A model generated the notes under the pieces. That model was not told the origin of the DNA, searched no databases, and saw only the letters and a program-made list of their open reading frames with translations. A stretch of 64,000 nt of DNA from Bryopsis sp. KO-2023 (taxonomy: Eukaryota > Chlorophyta > Ulvophyceae > Bryopsidales > Bryopsidaceae). Below, piece by piece: positions 1 through 11,135 of this stretch. Position numbers and translations under genes: made by a program. The first letter of the stretch is position 1, and every line of letters begins with the position of its first letter. The stretch lies in contig BSYQ01000001.1 of assembly GCA_030272585.1 (NCBI GenBank), positions 930,001 through 994,000 of the forward strand. Direction: 5' to 3'.

Positions 1-3000
1 ATACAACAGCGACTGGTATTTTCTGAGCGACTTTGCCTTCAGAGCCACCGACCATCTCAACATTCAAACTCAACCTCTCAACTTTCATCTGAACCTCACA
101 TGGGTTGGCAATGTAAACCTCCAAGGAGCATTCTTCCCCAACCACCTGGGCAAAAAGAATGTCACCAAACAACAGTTTTTCAACGTCAAGCAAGGCTCTA
201 TCATGGGAAAAAATAAAAGGGGTGGTTGAGCAAAACCAACAATAAATCAGCATTTCTGTTTTTAGGTGTAGAATCTGCCAGTGCTTTCCTCTTCAAGTGG
301 TTCTTACCCATTGGATGTTTTCCTCCCCTTGCTTCTCCTGAGCACGTTTTTTCAGCAGAGGGTTGAAAATGAATGGGCCCGTTTCTTGCTTGGCACCCGG
401 ATCGACAGTGACAGGCTTCAATTCTTCTTTCAGTCCAGATATGTTTCTCACTTGAAATATTGGCGGCGGTCCTGGCCCCGGCCGAATTCTGCTGGAGCCG
501 TCCAATGCTGCCGAAGCCTTGCTCAATGCATCGATCAAAACTTGTTGATTTTCAAGCGACAAAGCACCACAATGCTCCCTACACTAGAACATGAAGTCAA
601 TGAGCCAAGGCGGAAACGACAGGATACCTTCTCCCACCCCGATGCTGTATTGGTTGCGTTCATAGAACTACAGTCACTTCAGGTCAGACAAGATTGCATG
701 ACACACCTGAGGAGTGTGGCGGCAGCTTCCCAGACATACACCTGAGATCCAGCCCGAGAGGCGGTCGGTAGCAAAGCTTCCAACATTGCTCGGTTCAGCA
801 AGTACCAGCTCCGATTAGGCAAGGCACAATTTGCTAGCCCCCAATTGACACGCCGAAACTCGCCGGTGTCTTGATTCTCATGATCCCCTGGAGGATCTAA
901 TGACTGGACACAGAAATTATGAATCTATCAGTAAGGAATTGACAAAATGGTGGGACATGGTGTATGCATCCATGTGCATGAAAATCATACCTCACCTTAA
1001 GTGCCACATCCAGCAACAACACATCAGACCTCTGCAGATTCCGGGCAGCTTCCAATGCTTGCCACACCAGAAGTGCTCGTTTTCGGACCGACCCGACCAA
1101 TCCCAGCACCTGGAGAAACACCACCAATACAGTTGAAACGCCCACCCCTTCCATGATCCGTCAGAATGAATCCAATCGAACAACATTCCATAAGAATGTT
1201 CTATTCAACTTATAAATTTACCTGCGCAGCTTCCACCACAACGCTGACTTTGTCTTCTTCTGATTTCAACAACGGCCACTGATCCATGACTTGAGTCAAA
1301 ATATCGCACACTTCGCTTTTGGCCCCTTTCCCATGCAACCCAGCGGCAAATCGAACCCTTTTCAATTCCACTTCGATTTGCAACGGAACAATCCCACGTC
1401 TTTGATACACATTCCCTGCCTCCGCATACAATGACCTCACCTGAAGCATTTTTTTGTCCCCACACAACACGTTTTTCTCAGTAACTACAATACCGAAGAA
1501 CCACCAAAGCAAAGCATCTGTCCCAAAAAAAATCACCCCAAATGTGTGGGTTCAACCTAGGCAAGTGTTTAATTCAAAGTGTGAATTCACCTGATTTTCC
1601 AAGGTTCTTGATTTCTTGATGGCATTCCACAGAGTAACACCCCCAAACCCCAACGTGGATTCAAATCTTAGCGCTCGACTTGTGGGGCTTCCTGACGGAC
1701 ATACAACCATTTGGTACGATACACTTCTCAATCCTAGAATGCCATACCTGGGGCAAAGCCTATCATAAAAATGTGCCCCGAAATAACCCTGTTCATCCAC
1801 ACACTCGAGCAACAAACTGCTAGTTGAACTTTCCTCTTGGATCGAACACCCCCCCACCGCCCAAATTCATTTTTCAAAGTTGTTTTGTTGATACTGAAAT
1901 GCAGGCCCATGTTTTTGCTGTTGGAATTAAAAAAACTTCCAAAACTCCATGCCTTATTTATGTTAAAGAAATCCCAACCCTACCTACTTCGGATCCGGGG
2001 CTATCGGGAGGTGACGAAGCATCCGGAATTCTGCACAAAAAAATCTATTTATAGCTCCACACCAGAACAACAAAAAAAAGCTGCACTGTTCTCTGCACTC
2101 ACGTCAGTGTGGTCAAAAAAATGAAACATGGTTGCACCATTTGTTCAATTGTAAACAAAACTTAAACATACAATTGCAGCCTTTTGCAAAGACATGCGAT
2201 CTCCAACTTGGGCAAAGTAACGATACTAACAACAACAACGGGATTTATGAGTTTACCTGGCCCCTGGAATTGAGTCTGCAGCTACCAATGCTTCAATCAC
2301 CTGAAAACAGCACCAACCCACCAAGAAAAACCACATCAACACATTGCAAATAAAGTCGAGACTGGTCACTCTTTTTGATTTCCTTATTTTTTCTTTTCTT
2401 TTTCTTTTTGATACATTCCACTCACTTTGGCTTCTGCGATGCCCTCCAAAGCGGCTGCACTCCACACGACGTCCCCTGAGAGCTTGGCTAATTCCATGCA
2501 CTGGGTGAAATGCTCCAGGGCATCTTGCGGTGAACCCCCCAGCAGACACCAATCCCCCAATAGCTTTTCGAGACGAGTGTGTTTCCTCCGCTGCTTGACC
2601 TCCTGCATTAGTCATCACATTGACGTGATTGTTGGGCCCCACAAAAAAAATATTTTTCAAATGCTCAAGATTATTGTTCTAAAACATAGGTTTTTCCTCT
2701 TTCTAGGGAATAGCTTGGTCAACTGGGGAAAATTCGCGTGTTTAAAACTTGCGAAAATATATGCAGGTGATGGACCGGCAGGCTGAAACATATATATATA
2801 TCCCGACATTCATAGGAACGCATACCTCTTCGCTGCCGAGTTTTTTGCTGACATCATCAGTGATCCCAAGAATTCCCGAGAAGCTTTTTTCGTCGATGGG
2901 CGTGGAAAGGCTCATGGAGCTTATGCCAGCATTCAACATTTTCTGTTGAAGCTCCATCAAAACGCATGCTGCGAAATCATGCATCAGCACTTCGACATGC

Positions 3001-4716
3001 TGTTCGATATGATTTCGATCCCCTGATGTCCAGCAAAACCCACAAAACCCACCATTCAAGATTTGCTAGGGTGGTGAAAAAGCTGACAAGAGGATAAATA
3101 TAAACCCTTTAGGGAGTGTTTTGATAAGTGCCTCCGACACCTCAATTGTGGAACTTGCCAATAAAACAACTGCCGCCAGACTGATGCAATCTTACCTGGT
3201 GGGAACATTATGAGATGTTCATTTTTCTTTGAATCCTGCTGCTCATCCCGCAGCGGATCAAATGCAAAGCAGCGCAGAGCAACTGCGTCCGGAAACTGCC
3301 TGGCAATCCCCACCCCCACACAAAAAAAATTACGGATTGTTTTTTTCCAGAAAGTCCTACTCATTCTTCAGCAATTCTCTTTAAAAAAATTTGCTTAGTC
3401 TGGGCTCCAAGCAACGACATCAGTAAACTTCGTTTGTCCGTATTGTCGAACCTGACAGCGGATTTGATGATTCTTTTCGTGGGTTTTTTTGAAAAGGGAG
3501 CACACACTCACTTTGCCATTTCTTCAAATTTAGCATATGCTGCAGAAATGTCAGGGGAATTTGGGCAATGACACAGCCCAATCACGCCTAATACAGAGCG
3601 ACATGCATGGAGGTGTGCAAGTGGGGTGGGCTCCAATGCTTCTCTTTCCTGAAACGAAGGATTGCGAGAATACGAGGCCATGAAACAATTATGAGGTGTG
3701 TCTTGTTTAACTTGATAAAAATCATATTTCAAAAATAAAAGTTTGCTGGAAAAGCAAGGATGGCTTTCGAAGAGAAAAGCTTAGGTCGTGGCAGTTGGCA
3801 GATAATCTGAATCGGAAAATATAATGCCACATATTCTAGAAAAGATAATTTTCAAGTTTTTTCGCCAAACACATTTTGGATCGCTGGAAATGAGGCTCTT
3901 GCCATGTTTGCTGCAAGTTTCCACACCAACCTGGACAAATCTGAAATGAAGAGCTCCTTCAGCCCAGGGCAGATATTTCAGCGGACTCTTTTGTTTTTCA
4001 TGGTAAAAAGACTTGACTGCAGGCAGATCCACCTGAAATCAGAAAATTCTCTCTCCTAAATCCTGGCGTGTTGAGATCTCAACACCTTGCCACACACCCA
4101 TCCGAAATCTGGCAGTTCAATCTTTTGGCCAATAGATTTCCTTGTCCCTGGAGTGGGCGTTGAATTGCAAATTGTAATTCTGCTCGGATATGCCATCATA
4201 TTTCTGGACATAGATTCTGTCGCTAAAAGAAAACCCCAGGATGAAATCGCAACAAGTTGAATTGCCTTTGTTGAAATTTTAGATTAGGCAACCTGCTCCT
4301 CACATGTCGATATCTTTCGATCAGTTGGCAGTAATCCCGCAGCACTTCTGCAGGAACATTTCCTACAGGCAGCAAGGCCTGGAGAAACAGGCACATCATC
4401 AGCTCAATCGATTAAGTCTAATAAAATTGCCCTTTTTGAAACAACTTCTCTTGTCTTGTGCTGTCCCCAGAATGCTATTTTTTTTAATTTTAACCCCCAC
4501 AGGAGGTTTTCTCTGCGGAAGACTGCGAGGGGTTGGCCGAAACCCTGAAGAAGTTTCCCAAACTGATGCAGCACGTGAACTAAGAAAAGATCTCCACGAC
4601 CTTGGCGATACACAGTTGCTCCAAAGTTCGCGAGTTGTATCGAAAGATGCTGCGTTTCGCACCACTCTGATCTCTGCTGCAGTGAAAACCGTCGCTCCTT
4701 TGTCGATGGTTCTCAT
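1..4716 (-). CDS. TRS120: TRS120 / TRAPPC9-like TRAPPII complex subunit (3' end outside window)
   Basis: Encodes the TRAPPII-specific subunit that acts in Golgi and post-Golgi vesicle tethering as part of a Rab-GEF complex. Exons read by splice site and phase: 4663-4716 (start ATG), 4304-4378, 3931-4032, 3512-3648, 3196-3299, 2826-3022, 2426-2602, 2257-2300, 1222-1440, 996-1109, about 707-870, about 308-560 and 1-145. Plant-type signatures appear in order: LLPVGNVPAEVLRDY, SFYHEKQKSPL, VIGLCHCPNSPD, LGDWCLLGGSPQDALEHF, WEAAATLLR, GPFIFNPLLKK, IANPCEV. Phases agree from 4716 to 2426. Exon 2257-2300 ends in phase 2 while 1440 opens in phase 0, so at least one small exon between 1441 and 2256 is unresolved. 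Joins near 560-870 are also approximate. An alternative upstream in-frame Met exists at 4788; 4716 fits the family N-terminus better. Family identification is strong; the C-terminal half lies off the left edge. Confidence 0.9.
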
Positions 4717-5238
4717 GCCCGTTTCTCGCGCGCGATGCTGAAGGAGGAACTTGACTGGTGGGAGAAAAAAAAGAGCCCTTTTCGACAACGGTTACGACGC
4801 AAGCGCCCGCCAGACGTCACTGTGATCTCGAGTGCGGAACGTTGTCCAAGGCCATCACATCCGAACCTTGATGGACTGGGTCCTCAGTGTGTGCCGATGC
4901 CGAAAGCGTCGGACTCGTGAACGATCAAAGAAAGGTTTGGTTTCATTAGCTGTAAATTGGGGTGTTCCACCTGGGCATGGGTTCTGGTGGTTGGATGGGT
5001 GATTTTTCCCCAACATCATGATTGTCTGGTGAAGAACAACAGTTCGGGACGTCAACACGAAGCCAGACGCCACAGCGTGGGCTGGGGTCAAAACGAGGAG
5101 GACGGGGCACAGACAGCTAGCACAACCCTTAAAAAAACCTTCACATCCCCAACTCAATTCCCCAGATATGAACATCCCAAAGGCGCCCAGTTTGGATCCG
5201 TTCCCATCCCCCCCCCCTGCCAAAAAAGACGTCAATGT
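4717..5238. other. Intergenic: TRS120 upstream region and MAPKKK 3' flank
   Basis: 522 bases between the TRS120 start codon and the MAPKKK stop codon. It must hold the TRS120 5' UTR/promoter and the MAPKKK 3' UTR. ORFs here are short, overlapping and unlike any family I know. I see no clear TATA box or RNA gene. Confidence 0.5.
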
Positions 5239-6938
5239 TCATGAAAGGCTATCCCGACCATGCACGGGTAGAGACCCATCTCTGAATCTAGCCGCCAGCT
5301 CTTCCATCACATTGCCCATCCCCACGCCGCACTGCTGGTTGAGCGTTCCAACAGGGGCGGTAGTCGATCTTGCAAACTTCGGTTCTTGGCTTGTGGTCGT
5401 GGGTCGAGTTGGCGATGGCCTTAAGCCTGAATTCTTGTGTTTCTTTCGCATCCCAGTCGGTGCCAAGGGTGGAGTGCGGTGTGAAGCTGATGCAGTTGCT
5501 TTGCTGTCCTCGCCAGAGTGTCGGCTCCCTCTCGAACACAAGGCTTGTGAATTCTGAGTGGAATGTCTGGAAGACGCCTGACTCCCAGCCTCCAGAGGTC
5601 GAGGGTTCTCCTGTCCCGTCTCTGGCGAGAAATCGTTCACCCGCTGGGAGACTCTCCGTTGATGAAGAACGTCCCGTAGTTCTGACATGAGATTTGATGG
5701 GTGGGGTTCCGATTTACTGGTGGACCTGGTTGCGGCCGCCACATACCGGGACCTCCAAGCAGAGCTTCCCTGAGACGATGGATGTCTGCTGGGTGCACGT
5801 GGCGGCGGGGTGGGTATTGGATTGGGGGGTTTTGGTCCTTGTGATGCATTGAAACTTCCAGCTCGAACTTGTGCAACTATCTCAGGAGACCGTGATTTCA
5901 CATTAACTAGGAAAGGGTGCTCCAGAAGCTCCATCGCTGTCGCTCGCCGAATCGGATTCCTTTCGAGACATCTTGTGAGGAAGTCTCGGGCGACGGAAGA
6001 AATCTGCTTCGGAAAGGTTGGAGGCCCACCAGCTGTTACGATGTTGAACATGATGGTGCAGCTGTCACGCTTTTCGGACCATGGAGGGCTTCCTGTCGCC
6101 ATTTCAATAACGGTGCAACCGACAGACCAAATATCTGCTCTGTTCCCGTATCCCTCCTGACGTATAACTTCTGGCGCCATGAAGCACGGAGTTCCTTTCA
6201 AGGATTGGTAGGCATTCTCCAAAGAGTCTGTGTCAGGTGCCCGCTGTTTCGACGCACCAAAGTCAGCGAGTTTGATGATACCACCATCTGTTACCAGCAC
6301 GTTCCCTCCTTTTATGTCCCGGTGTGCAATACCATGCCTGTGAAGAAATTCAAGACCCAGCACAACCTGCTTGATGTATGCCTGCGGAGAGAATCGAAAT
6401 CTCGAGCACCTGAGCTTCGCGTTCACTCGAACTCAGCATTGTAGCTTCGGGAAAGCAGCTCACTGTCTTACACACTTGCCTGAATGACGCTTTCGGGGAA
6501 GGGTCCGTATTTCTCCAGCAGAGTCGTCACTGAACCTCCCCCTGCGTACTCCAAGAATATGTTCAGGGAGTCCTCGGTTCTTTTCGTCCCCAGATACTGG
6601 ACAATGTTTGGGTGGCGCAGTCTGCTTAGGACTGCAATCTCATCTTCGATCTCTTTCACCCTCTCCAGATCCTTTTTTGTTATGAACTCAGGGATTAGAA
6701 CCTGCTTGATCGCGATGGGCTGCCCACTGTCCAAGTTGAGGCCGGCAAAAACCTGCCCGAAGCCTCCTTCAGCGATAACCCTGCCCTTGCTCCAGCGAAG
6801 AGGAATTTGAGCACCAGCTTCGTTTCCTTTTACTAGACTCCCAGGAGAGAGCTCCCATGGTTGCAGCTCGTGTGTTGAGATTTTTACGAGTTCTGCATCA
6901 CGACCATCCCCCCATAACTTGCAGCAAGAGTTCCCCAT
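5239..6938 (-). CDS. ANP/NPK1-type MAP kinase kinase kinase, 533 aa, two exons
   Basis: Serine/threonine kinase of the MEKK/ANP group, expected to phosphorylate a MAPKK. Exon 1 is 6480-6938 (153 codons), exon 2 is 5239-6381 (380 codons plus stop); phase 0 on both sides. The kinase domain runs from about residue 48 to 320: ATP-loop AEGGFGQV, catalytic Lys in IAIKQV, HRDIKGGN loop, ADFGASK, a FMAPEVI activation-segment end and ADIWSVGCTVIEMATG. The C-terminal 200 residues are Ser/Pro/Arg-rich and probably disordered. Odd points: the first Gly of the GxGxxG loop is Ala; the N-terminus MGNSCC looks like a myristoylation/palmitoylation signal, unlike tobacco NPK1; the intron starts with GC, not GT (CAG|GCAAGT). 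Joining at this GC donor gives PESVIQ-AYIKQ, matching ANP kinases without a gap. Confidence 0.93.
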
Positions 6939-7483
6939 TCACAAGGCCACCCTGGGTTGCCAACTAGTTCGGAAGCTTTGAAAATCGACCGTGTCGAAAG
7001 ATAAGCTCAATCTTTCTGGCTCTGCCCCAAACCCTTGGTCCTTTAGGCACAATTGTGTTGATTCCTTTCTATCGAATTGTCAGCCGCCACTCTGCTCGGG
7101 CACAATCCCAACGGTCGTTTATACAATGGACTGAATCAAGGAAGGGGCTGTGGGTCAGAAGGGGACACCAGGTGTCATGTGCTCAAGGTTTGGGCTCGGG
7201 GAACCGGGAGATGGGGGAGTCAATCAGGTCAATGCCGCCTCGCGGCTCTGCGGGTTTATAATTCTGCGTATATCTAGGGTATAAGGGTGAACGCGAGGAA
7301 GGATGGGGTCTTTGTGGTGTGCGTGGAAAGTGGAAAGAGTTGACCATCAATATATTGGGAGACTGGAACGCGGCGGAAGAGGTTTCTTGTGAATTTCGTT
7401 GCTGTTCCGAAGGAGCGGAGTTGCAAGACAATTGTGCTCGTGACGACTGTCAGACTGCAGTACTTGGGCCAAACTGTCACTTC
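6939..7483. promoter_or_regulatory. Shared divergent promoter region, MAPKKK and GNAT-like gene
   Basis: 545 bases separate the two start codons, which point away from each other, so both 5' UTRs and promoters must lie here. I see no confident TATA box; the position rests on gene layout only. Confidence 0.55.
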
Positions 7484-9059
7484 ATGAAAGCCCTGGTGCA
7501 GAGTTTCCGTCCAGTTTCACCCGCAATGCACAGGGCCAGTTGCTCGAAACCTGTGCACCCGTTTGTCCTCGGGACCAGGCTTGGAAAATCTGTTTCGTGT
7601 TTTCGGCGCGGTGTCACTTGCTCTGCTCGGGATAACAAGGTGTGGACGGTTTTCCCAAGCGTCGGTTTGTTATGAGCGATATGTATAATTCGAGTTGGAT
7701 TCGTCTCATATTCGATATTCAAACAGGGAGGGGAGTTGCTAACCGTCAAGGAAGTTCAGGCTATTGCCGAACGGAGGTGCAGGATTCGTATTTTCCAAGT
7801 TTCACTCGACCTTTTCAGTATCGCGTGGGTGCCAAGAAGGGAATTGTCTTTTGTGTAGAGGACTATGGCTGGGAATTGAATCCCTTGGCCCAGGGTACAA
7901 AATTGAGTGTCGTGATGGTAAGCTGATGATATCGAGACTTCTTGTTCCAACCTTTTTTTCCTTGGTTTGGTATGTTTAATAAGAAGCTGATCACAATAAA
8001 TGAAATCCTTTCACTGATACAGCTCAGTTTTTTTCTGATCACGATAAATGCATTCCTTTCACTAATACAACTCAGCTTTTTTGTTTTTTTTTAAGGTGGT
8101 AAGAAAGGCAACGTCCTTGGATTCACCAATGGCTTCATCGTTCCTTTTGCTTCCTACATGCATTGCGACACCTTGTTCACAAAAGGGTATTGTAAAATAT
8201 TCCTCCATTCTCCCTGGACAACTGAAATACTTCATGGATGTTTGCATGCTTTTTGGTTGGCACCTCATCATCGCCTTGTCTAGAAAATGGAGTCTGGGGT
8301 CCCAGGAATATCGATCATATCATTGCTTTGAATTTCTGTTGTTGAATCCATGTACAACTATAAACCGGTGGTGTAGACCACTGTGGTAGTGTGTGGGCAG
8401 CACTTTATGAAAATGCAGATAGATGCACGGAACCAATGGACTAAAAATTATTGAAAACTGAATAGGGCAAAGCTGAAGGATGAGAAGGAAGCGTGGGGAG
8501 GCTTGGGACTCGGTGTGCTGCTTGGAGTGGCAACTTTTGCATTCGGAAATCAGCAGGGCTGCCGAAAGGCCGAAATTTTGGCAATCAATGATGACGGTAA
8601 GACTCGCCATTTTTGAGAAGTGCGAAATCTCTTCAGACCTCACTGCAGCAAGTTTTTCATGATATTTTCCTTTTTCGCAGAAGTGGGCTAAACAGCCCAC
8701 TTTTCATCATGGCAAGACAAGAAGAAATTCGAAAAAAAAATGAAAAAGTGAAATGAAATGGAATGGAATGGAACTGGATCTGTCGTTCACACACCAAATT
8801 GCACGCGCTGTTATATTTTTTATTTTTTGTTTTTCATTACTGGTTACCGATTTTTTGCCTGAATTTTGTTTCAGAGTACACAGCTCGGCGTCTAGTGAAA
8901 TACTACAAGTATTTCGGGTTCAAATTTGTGAAAGAGGTGAGTGGCACCGACTTGCTTGATCTGCTAGTGTGGGGCGGGGTCGGCACCAAAATGAGTGCTG
9001 ATGTTCAATACATGCTTTGGAGATGGGGTAAGGCCCTTCGAAAAGAAGGCTTTGAATGA
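7484..9059 (+). CDS. Plastid-targeted GNAT-like protein of a plant unknown-function family, 223 aa, six exons
   Basis: Exons 7484-7639, 7727-7776, 7859-7917, 8096-8186, 8466-8596 and 8875-9059 all have GT-AG borders and agree in phase, giving 223 codons plus stop. The first 50 residues are Ser/Arg-rich, with almost no acid and no strong hydrophobic core: a likely chloroplast transit peptide. Then come LTVKEVQAIAERRG, LGPGYKIECRDG, GFTNGFIVPFASYMHCDTL, GLGLGVLLGVATFAFGNQQG, KAEILAINDDEYTARRLVKY, YFGFKFVKEV and VWGGVGTKM. The ILAINDD...RLVKYYKYFGF stretch resembles the C-terminal half of a GNAT acetyltransferase fold. From memory it matches a family of plant and algal plastid proteins with no firm function; substrate and activity are unknown. 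The sequence GAGGTGAGT inside exon 6 looks like a donor but is read through, as in homologues. Confidence 0.85.
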
Positions 9060-9307
9060 TGATATGGCCACGGAGGCAATATCCTCTTCCAATCTCACAC
9101 TTTTGTAATTGAGCGATGTAAAGTTTTTGACTATTCTGAAATCCCCCACAATTTTCTGCGAAAGGGTGTAGGATTGTTCCCAGGCTGTACTGATCTTGTA
9201 GATTCTGCAGTCTATGACAATCGCTCTCCTTGGTTTGTCTGTTATTAGATCGAATTCAAATATCAAACAGAAGAACAGAACAATACAGCCCTCCCTGTCC
9301 TGTCTGT
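9060..9307. other. Downstream of the GNAT-like gene
   Basis: The presumed 3' UTR and flank. I see no coding signal, RNA gene or repeat in it. Confidence 0.4.
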
Positions 9308-10796
9308 TATTAGCATCAGACCAGCCCATTGGCACTACAGACATCGTCTGTTTCAAGTGCCCTGCTTCACAGCGAAGGCCATATGTTCAAAGTAAACAAT
9401 CCCCCACACATTCCTCTCACAACCTAATTCTTGCTACAACTGTAACTTTCTGGGTTTAGCCCTTTTATTATGTAACACAGAAGTAGAAGACCCCAACAAA
9501 CAGGAGATGTGAAAACAACCAAGTCTACGCCATCTTAATCGATTTCTTTGCAAGAGCCCAAAAAACCTTTGGGTGGCTCCCCTTCCCCATCCCTTTTAGG
9601 ACTCTTTCCCAGCTCCCTGTACTTCCAATGACAACAAAGGGCAATATACCCACTTGTTTCAAAGAAGAAAAAACTGCGTAGGATTTCTGAGTGCAGGGAT
9701 GGACGAAGGGGAAAACTCTGGCCATGCAACAGATTTATCATGTTTACCACCAATGAGTGTCTGCACGTTGTTGGTCCAAAAAATTCTTCCTTCAATTGTG
9801 GGAGCATTTCACAGGAAGATAAAAAAGGTTCGAACAAAAGGAAATGTGAAATCAAAGAAATCAATCGTTTACACGAAAAAAAGAAGCCACTCTTTCCGAT
9901 AGCAATAAAAAAAGACCAACACCTCCCATGATAAAAATTGCTTCTGCTCCAAAAGCTGCATTAGAAATTTAATCCATTTCTGACAGCCTTGTTCCCTTTT
10001 TTAAAATCTAAAATCTTTTTTTAAATTCTTACTTCGCAACCTATCGACTAATTTTCCTTTCCCGGGCAAAAAAATTAATTTCCAGGTATTCTTTCACTCT
10101 ATTTCTTTCCTGACTATACATATCGTTTTTACTTTGGTCCCGACATTGGACATTGCCCATCCTGGCCTCCATAAATCAAGGTAGCCCTCTCTCCCTTTCT
10201 TTAACACATTCCCCCCAAAAGACTTCAGCCTTTTTTCCAATGTTCTTTCTGTGTTTTGGCTTTTTTTTCCCATCCTTGAACCCAATATCACAATAAATCT
10301 TCCCCCCCTCCTCCCCCCCCCCAAACAGAAAAATAATCATCATTCTACTCTTTTCTTTTACTCTTTTCTTATTCCCCTTCCATTTTCTTCTTGTACAAAA
10401 AATACAAAGATATACAAATCTAAGTAACTGTACAAAACAATATGCAAATCTATTGTACAGAACAATATACAAGGTTATTGTACACCAGAATATACAAGGT
10501 TATTGTACACCAGAATATACAAGGTTATTGTACACCAGAATATACAAGGTTATTGTACACCAGAATGTACAAGGTATATGAACACCCTTTCTTTTTCCCA
10601 GCTCAATCCCCATCTCCCTTACAACAGTCCCATCCCCCCCGCCCCCCCCCCCGACCGGTGGCACCAGGCTTTGATGTCTTGCAGCGCCCAGCTCCACTCC
10701 CATTAGCATCCTTTCCACATGGCCAGAATTGGCACCTGCTCGTTACTCTCCGTCACCCTGCCTGCGACTTTTTTCCACAGAAAAGAGGGCCACCGC
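9308..10796 (+). repeat. Duplicate copy A of the metal-ATPase 3' region
   Basis: Starts with a CAGACCAGCCCATTGGCAC-type stretch that recurs near 41,790 and 57,380, in the same order and orientation. It continues through diverged AT/pyrimidine-rich DNA to a remnant of the ATPase last exon (about 10,595-10,796: CCAGGCTTTGATGTCTTGCA, compare 43,540 and 58,120). Read on the minus strand the remnant still shows GAGRCKTSKPGATG, like GGGCCKPSKPNATA in the intact gene, but it is broken by stops. A hAT element is inserted directly after it at 10,797. Confidence 0.75.
10470..10580 (+). repeat. 25-bp tandem repeat (GTACACCAGAATATACAAGG core)
   Basis: About four near-perfect head-to-tail copies of a 25-base unit containing GTACACCAGAATATACAAGG. 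A related but less regular TGTACAAAA-rich array sits at the equivalent place in copy B (43,240-43,420), so the motif belongs to this duplicated segment. Confidence 0.85.
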
Positions 10797-11135
10797 CATA
10801 CTATGGATCCGATCACGATCTAATCGGTCACGGATTGATCGGTCCGACCGATTAAATCGTGATCGGGTTTTCCCGATCAGATCGATCGCCGATCAAATCG
10901 GTTTGGCCGATCATCGATGGAGATCGGCCGATCACCATTCTGATCGGCTGACCGATGAAATCGGCCGACTATGAACGGCCGATCACGATCACACCGTTCG
11001 ACATCGGCCGATCAAGCGCCGACCGGGCGAGGCGCTTGATCGTGATCGTGGTCGTGATCGGTTGCGCCGTTCAAAGTCGGTTCGCGCCGATTATGATCGG
11101 CGCAAGGCCGATTATGATCGGCCCCTCGTTACGTA
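10797..11135. repeat. GATC-dense subterminal region of the hAT element
   Basis: Made almost wholly of CGATCA, TGATCG and GGCCGATC in alternating orientation, so it is rich in short inverted repeats. Subterminal motif clusters of this kind are the usual transposase-binding regions of hAT elements; that role here is inference. Confidence 0.75.

Noticed and set aside
1552..1857. Separate small minus-strand gene inside TRS120
   Set aside because: Lies in the intron between exons 2257-2300 and 1222-1440 in the same orientation; more likely an unresolved TRS120 exon plus intron.
4097..4230. Exon reading DRIYVQKYDGISEQNYNLQF inside TRS120
   Set aside because: Exons 4304-4378 and 3931-4032 join in phase and match the family without a gap, so this stretch is intronic.
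10470..10580. CRISPR-like array of 25-bp repeats
   Set aside because: Units are directly adjacent with no unique spacers and the genome is eukaryotic; it is a plain tandem repeat.
10797..11135. Bacterial-type replication origin or Dam-methylation region because of many GATC
   Set aside because: The region has hAT terminal sequence and is next to hAT transposase; the rest of the window is intron-bearing nuclear DNA.
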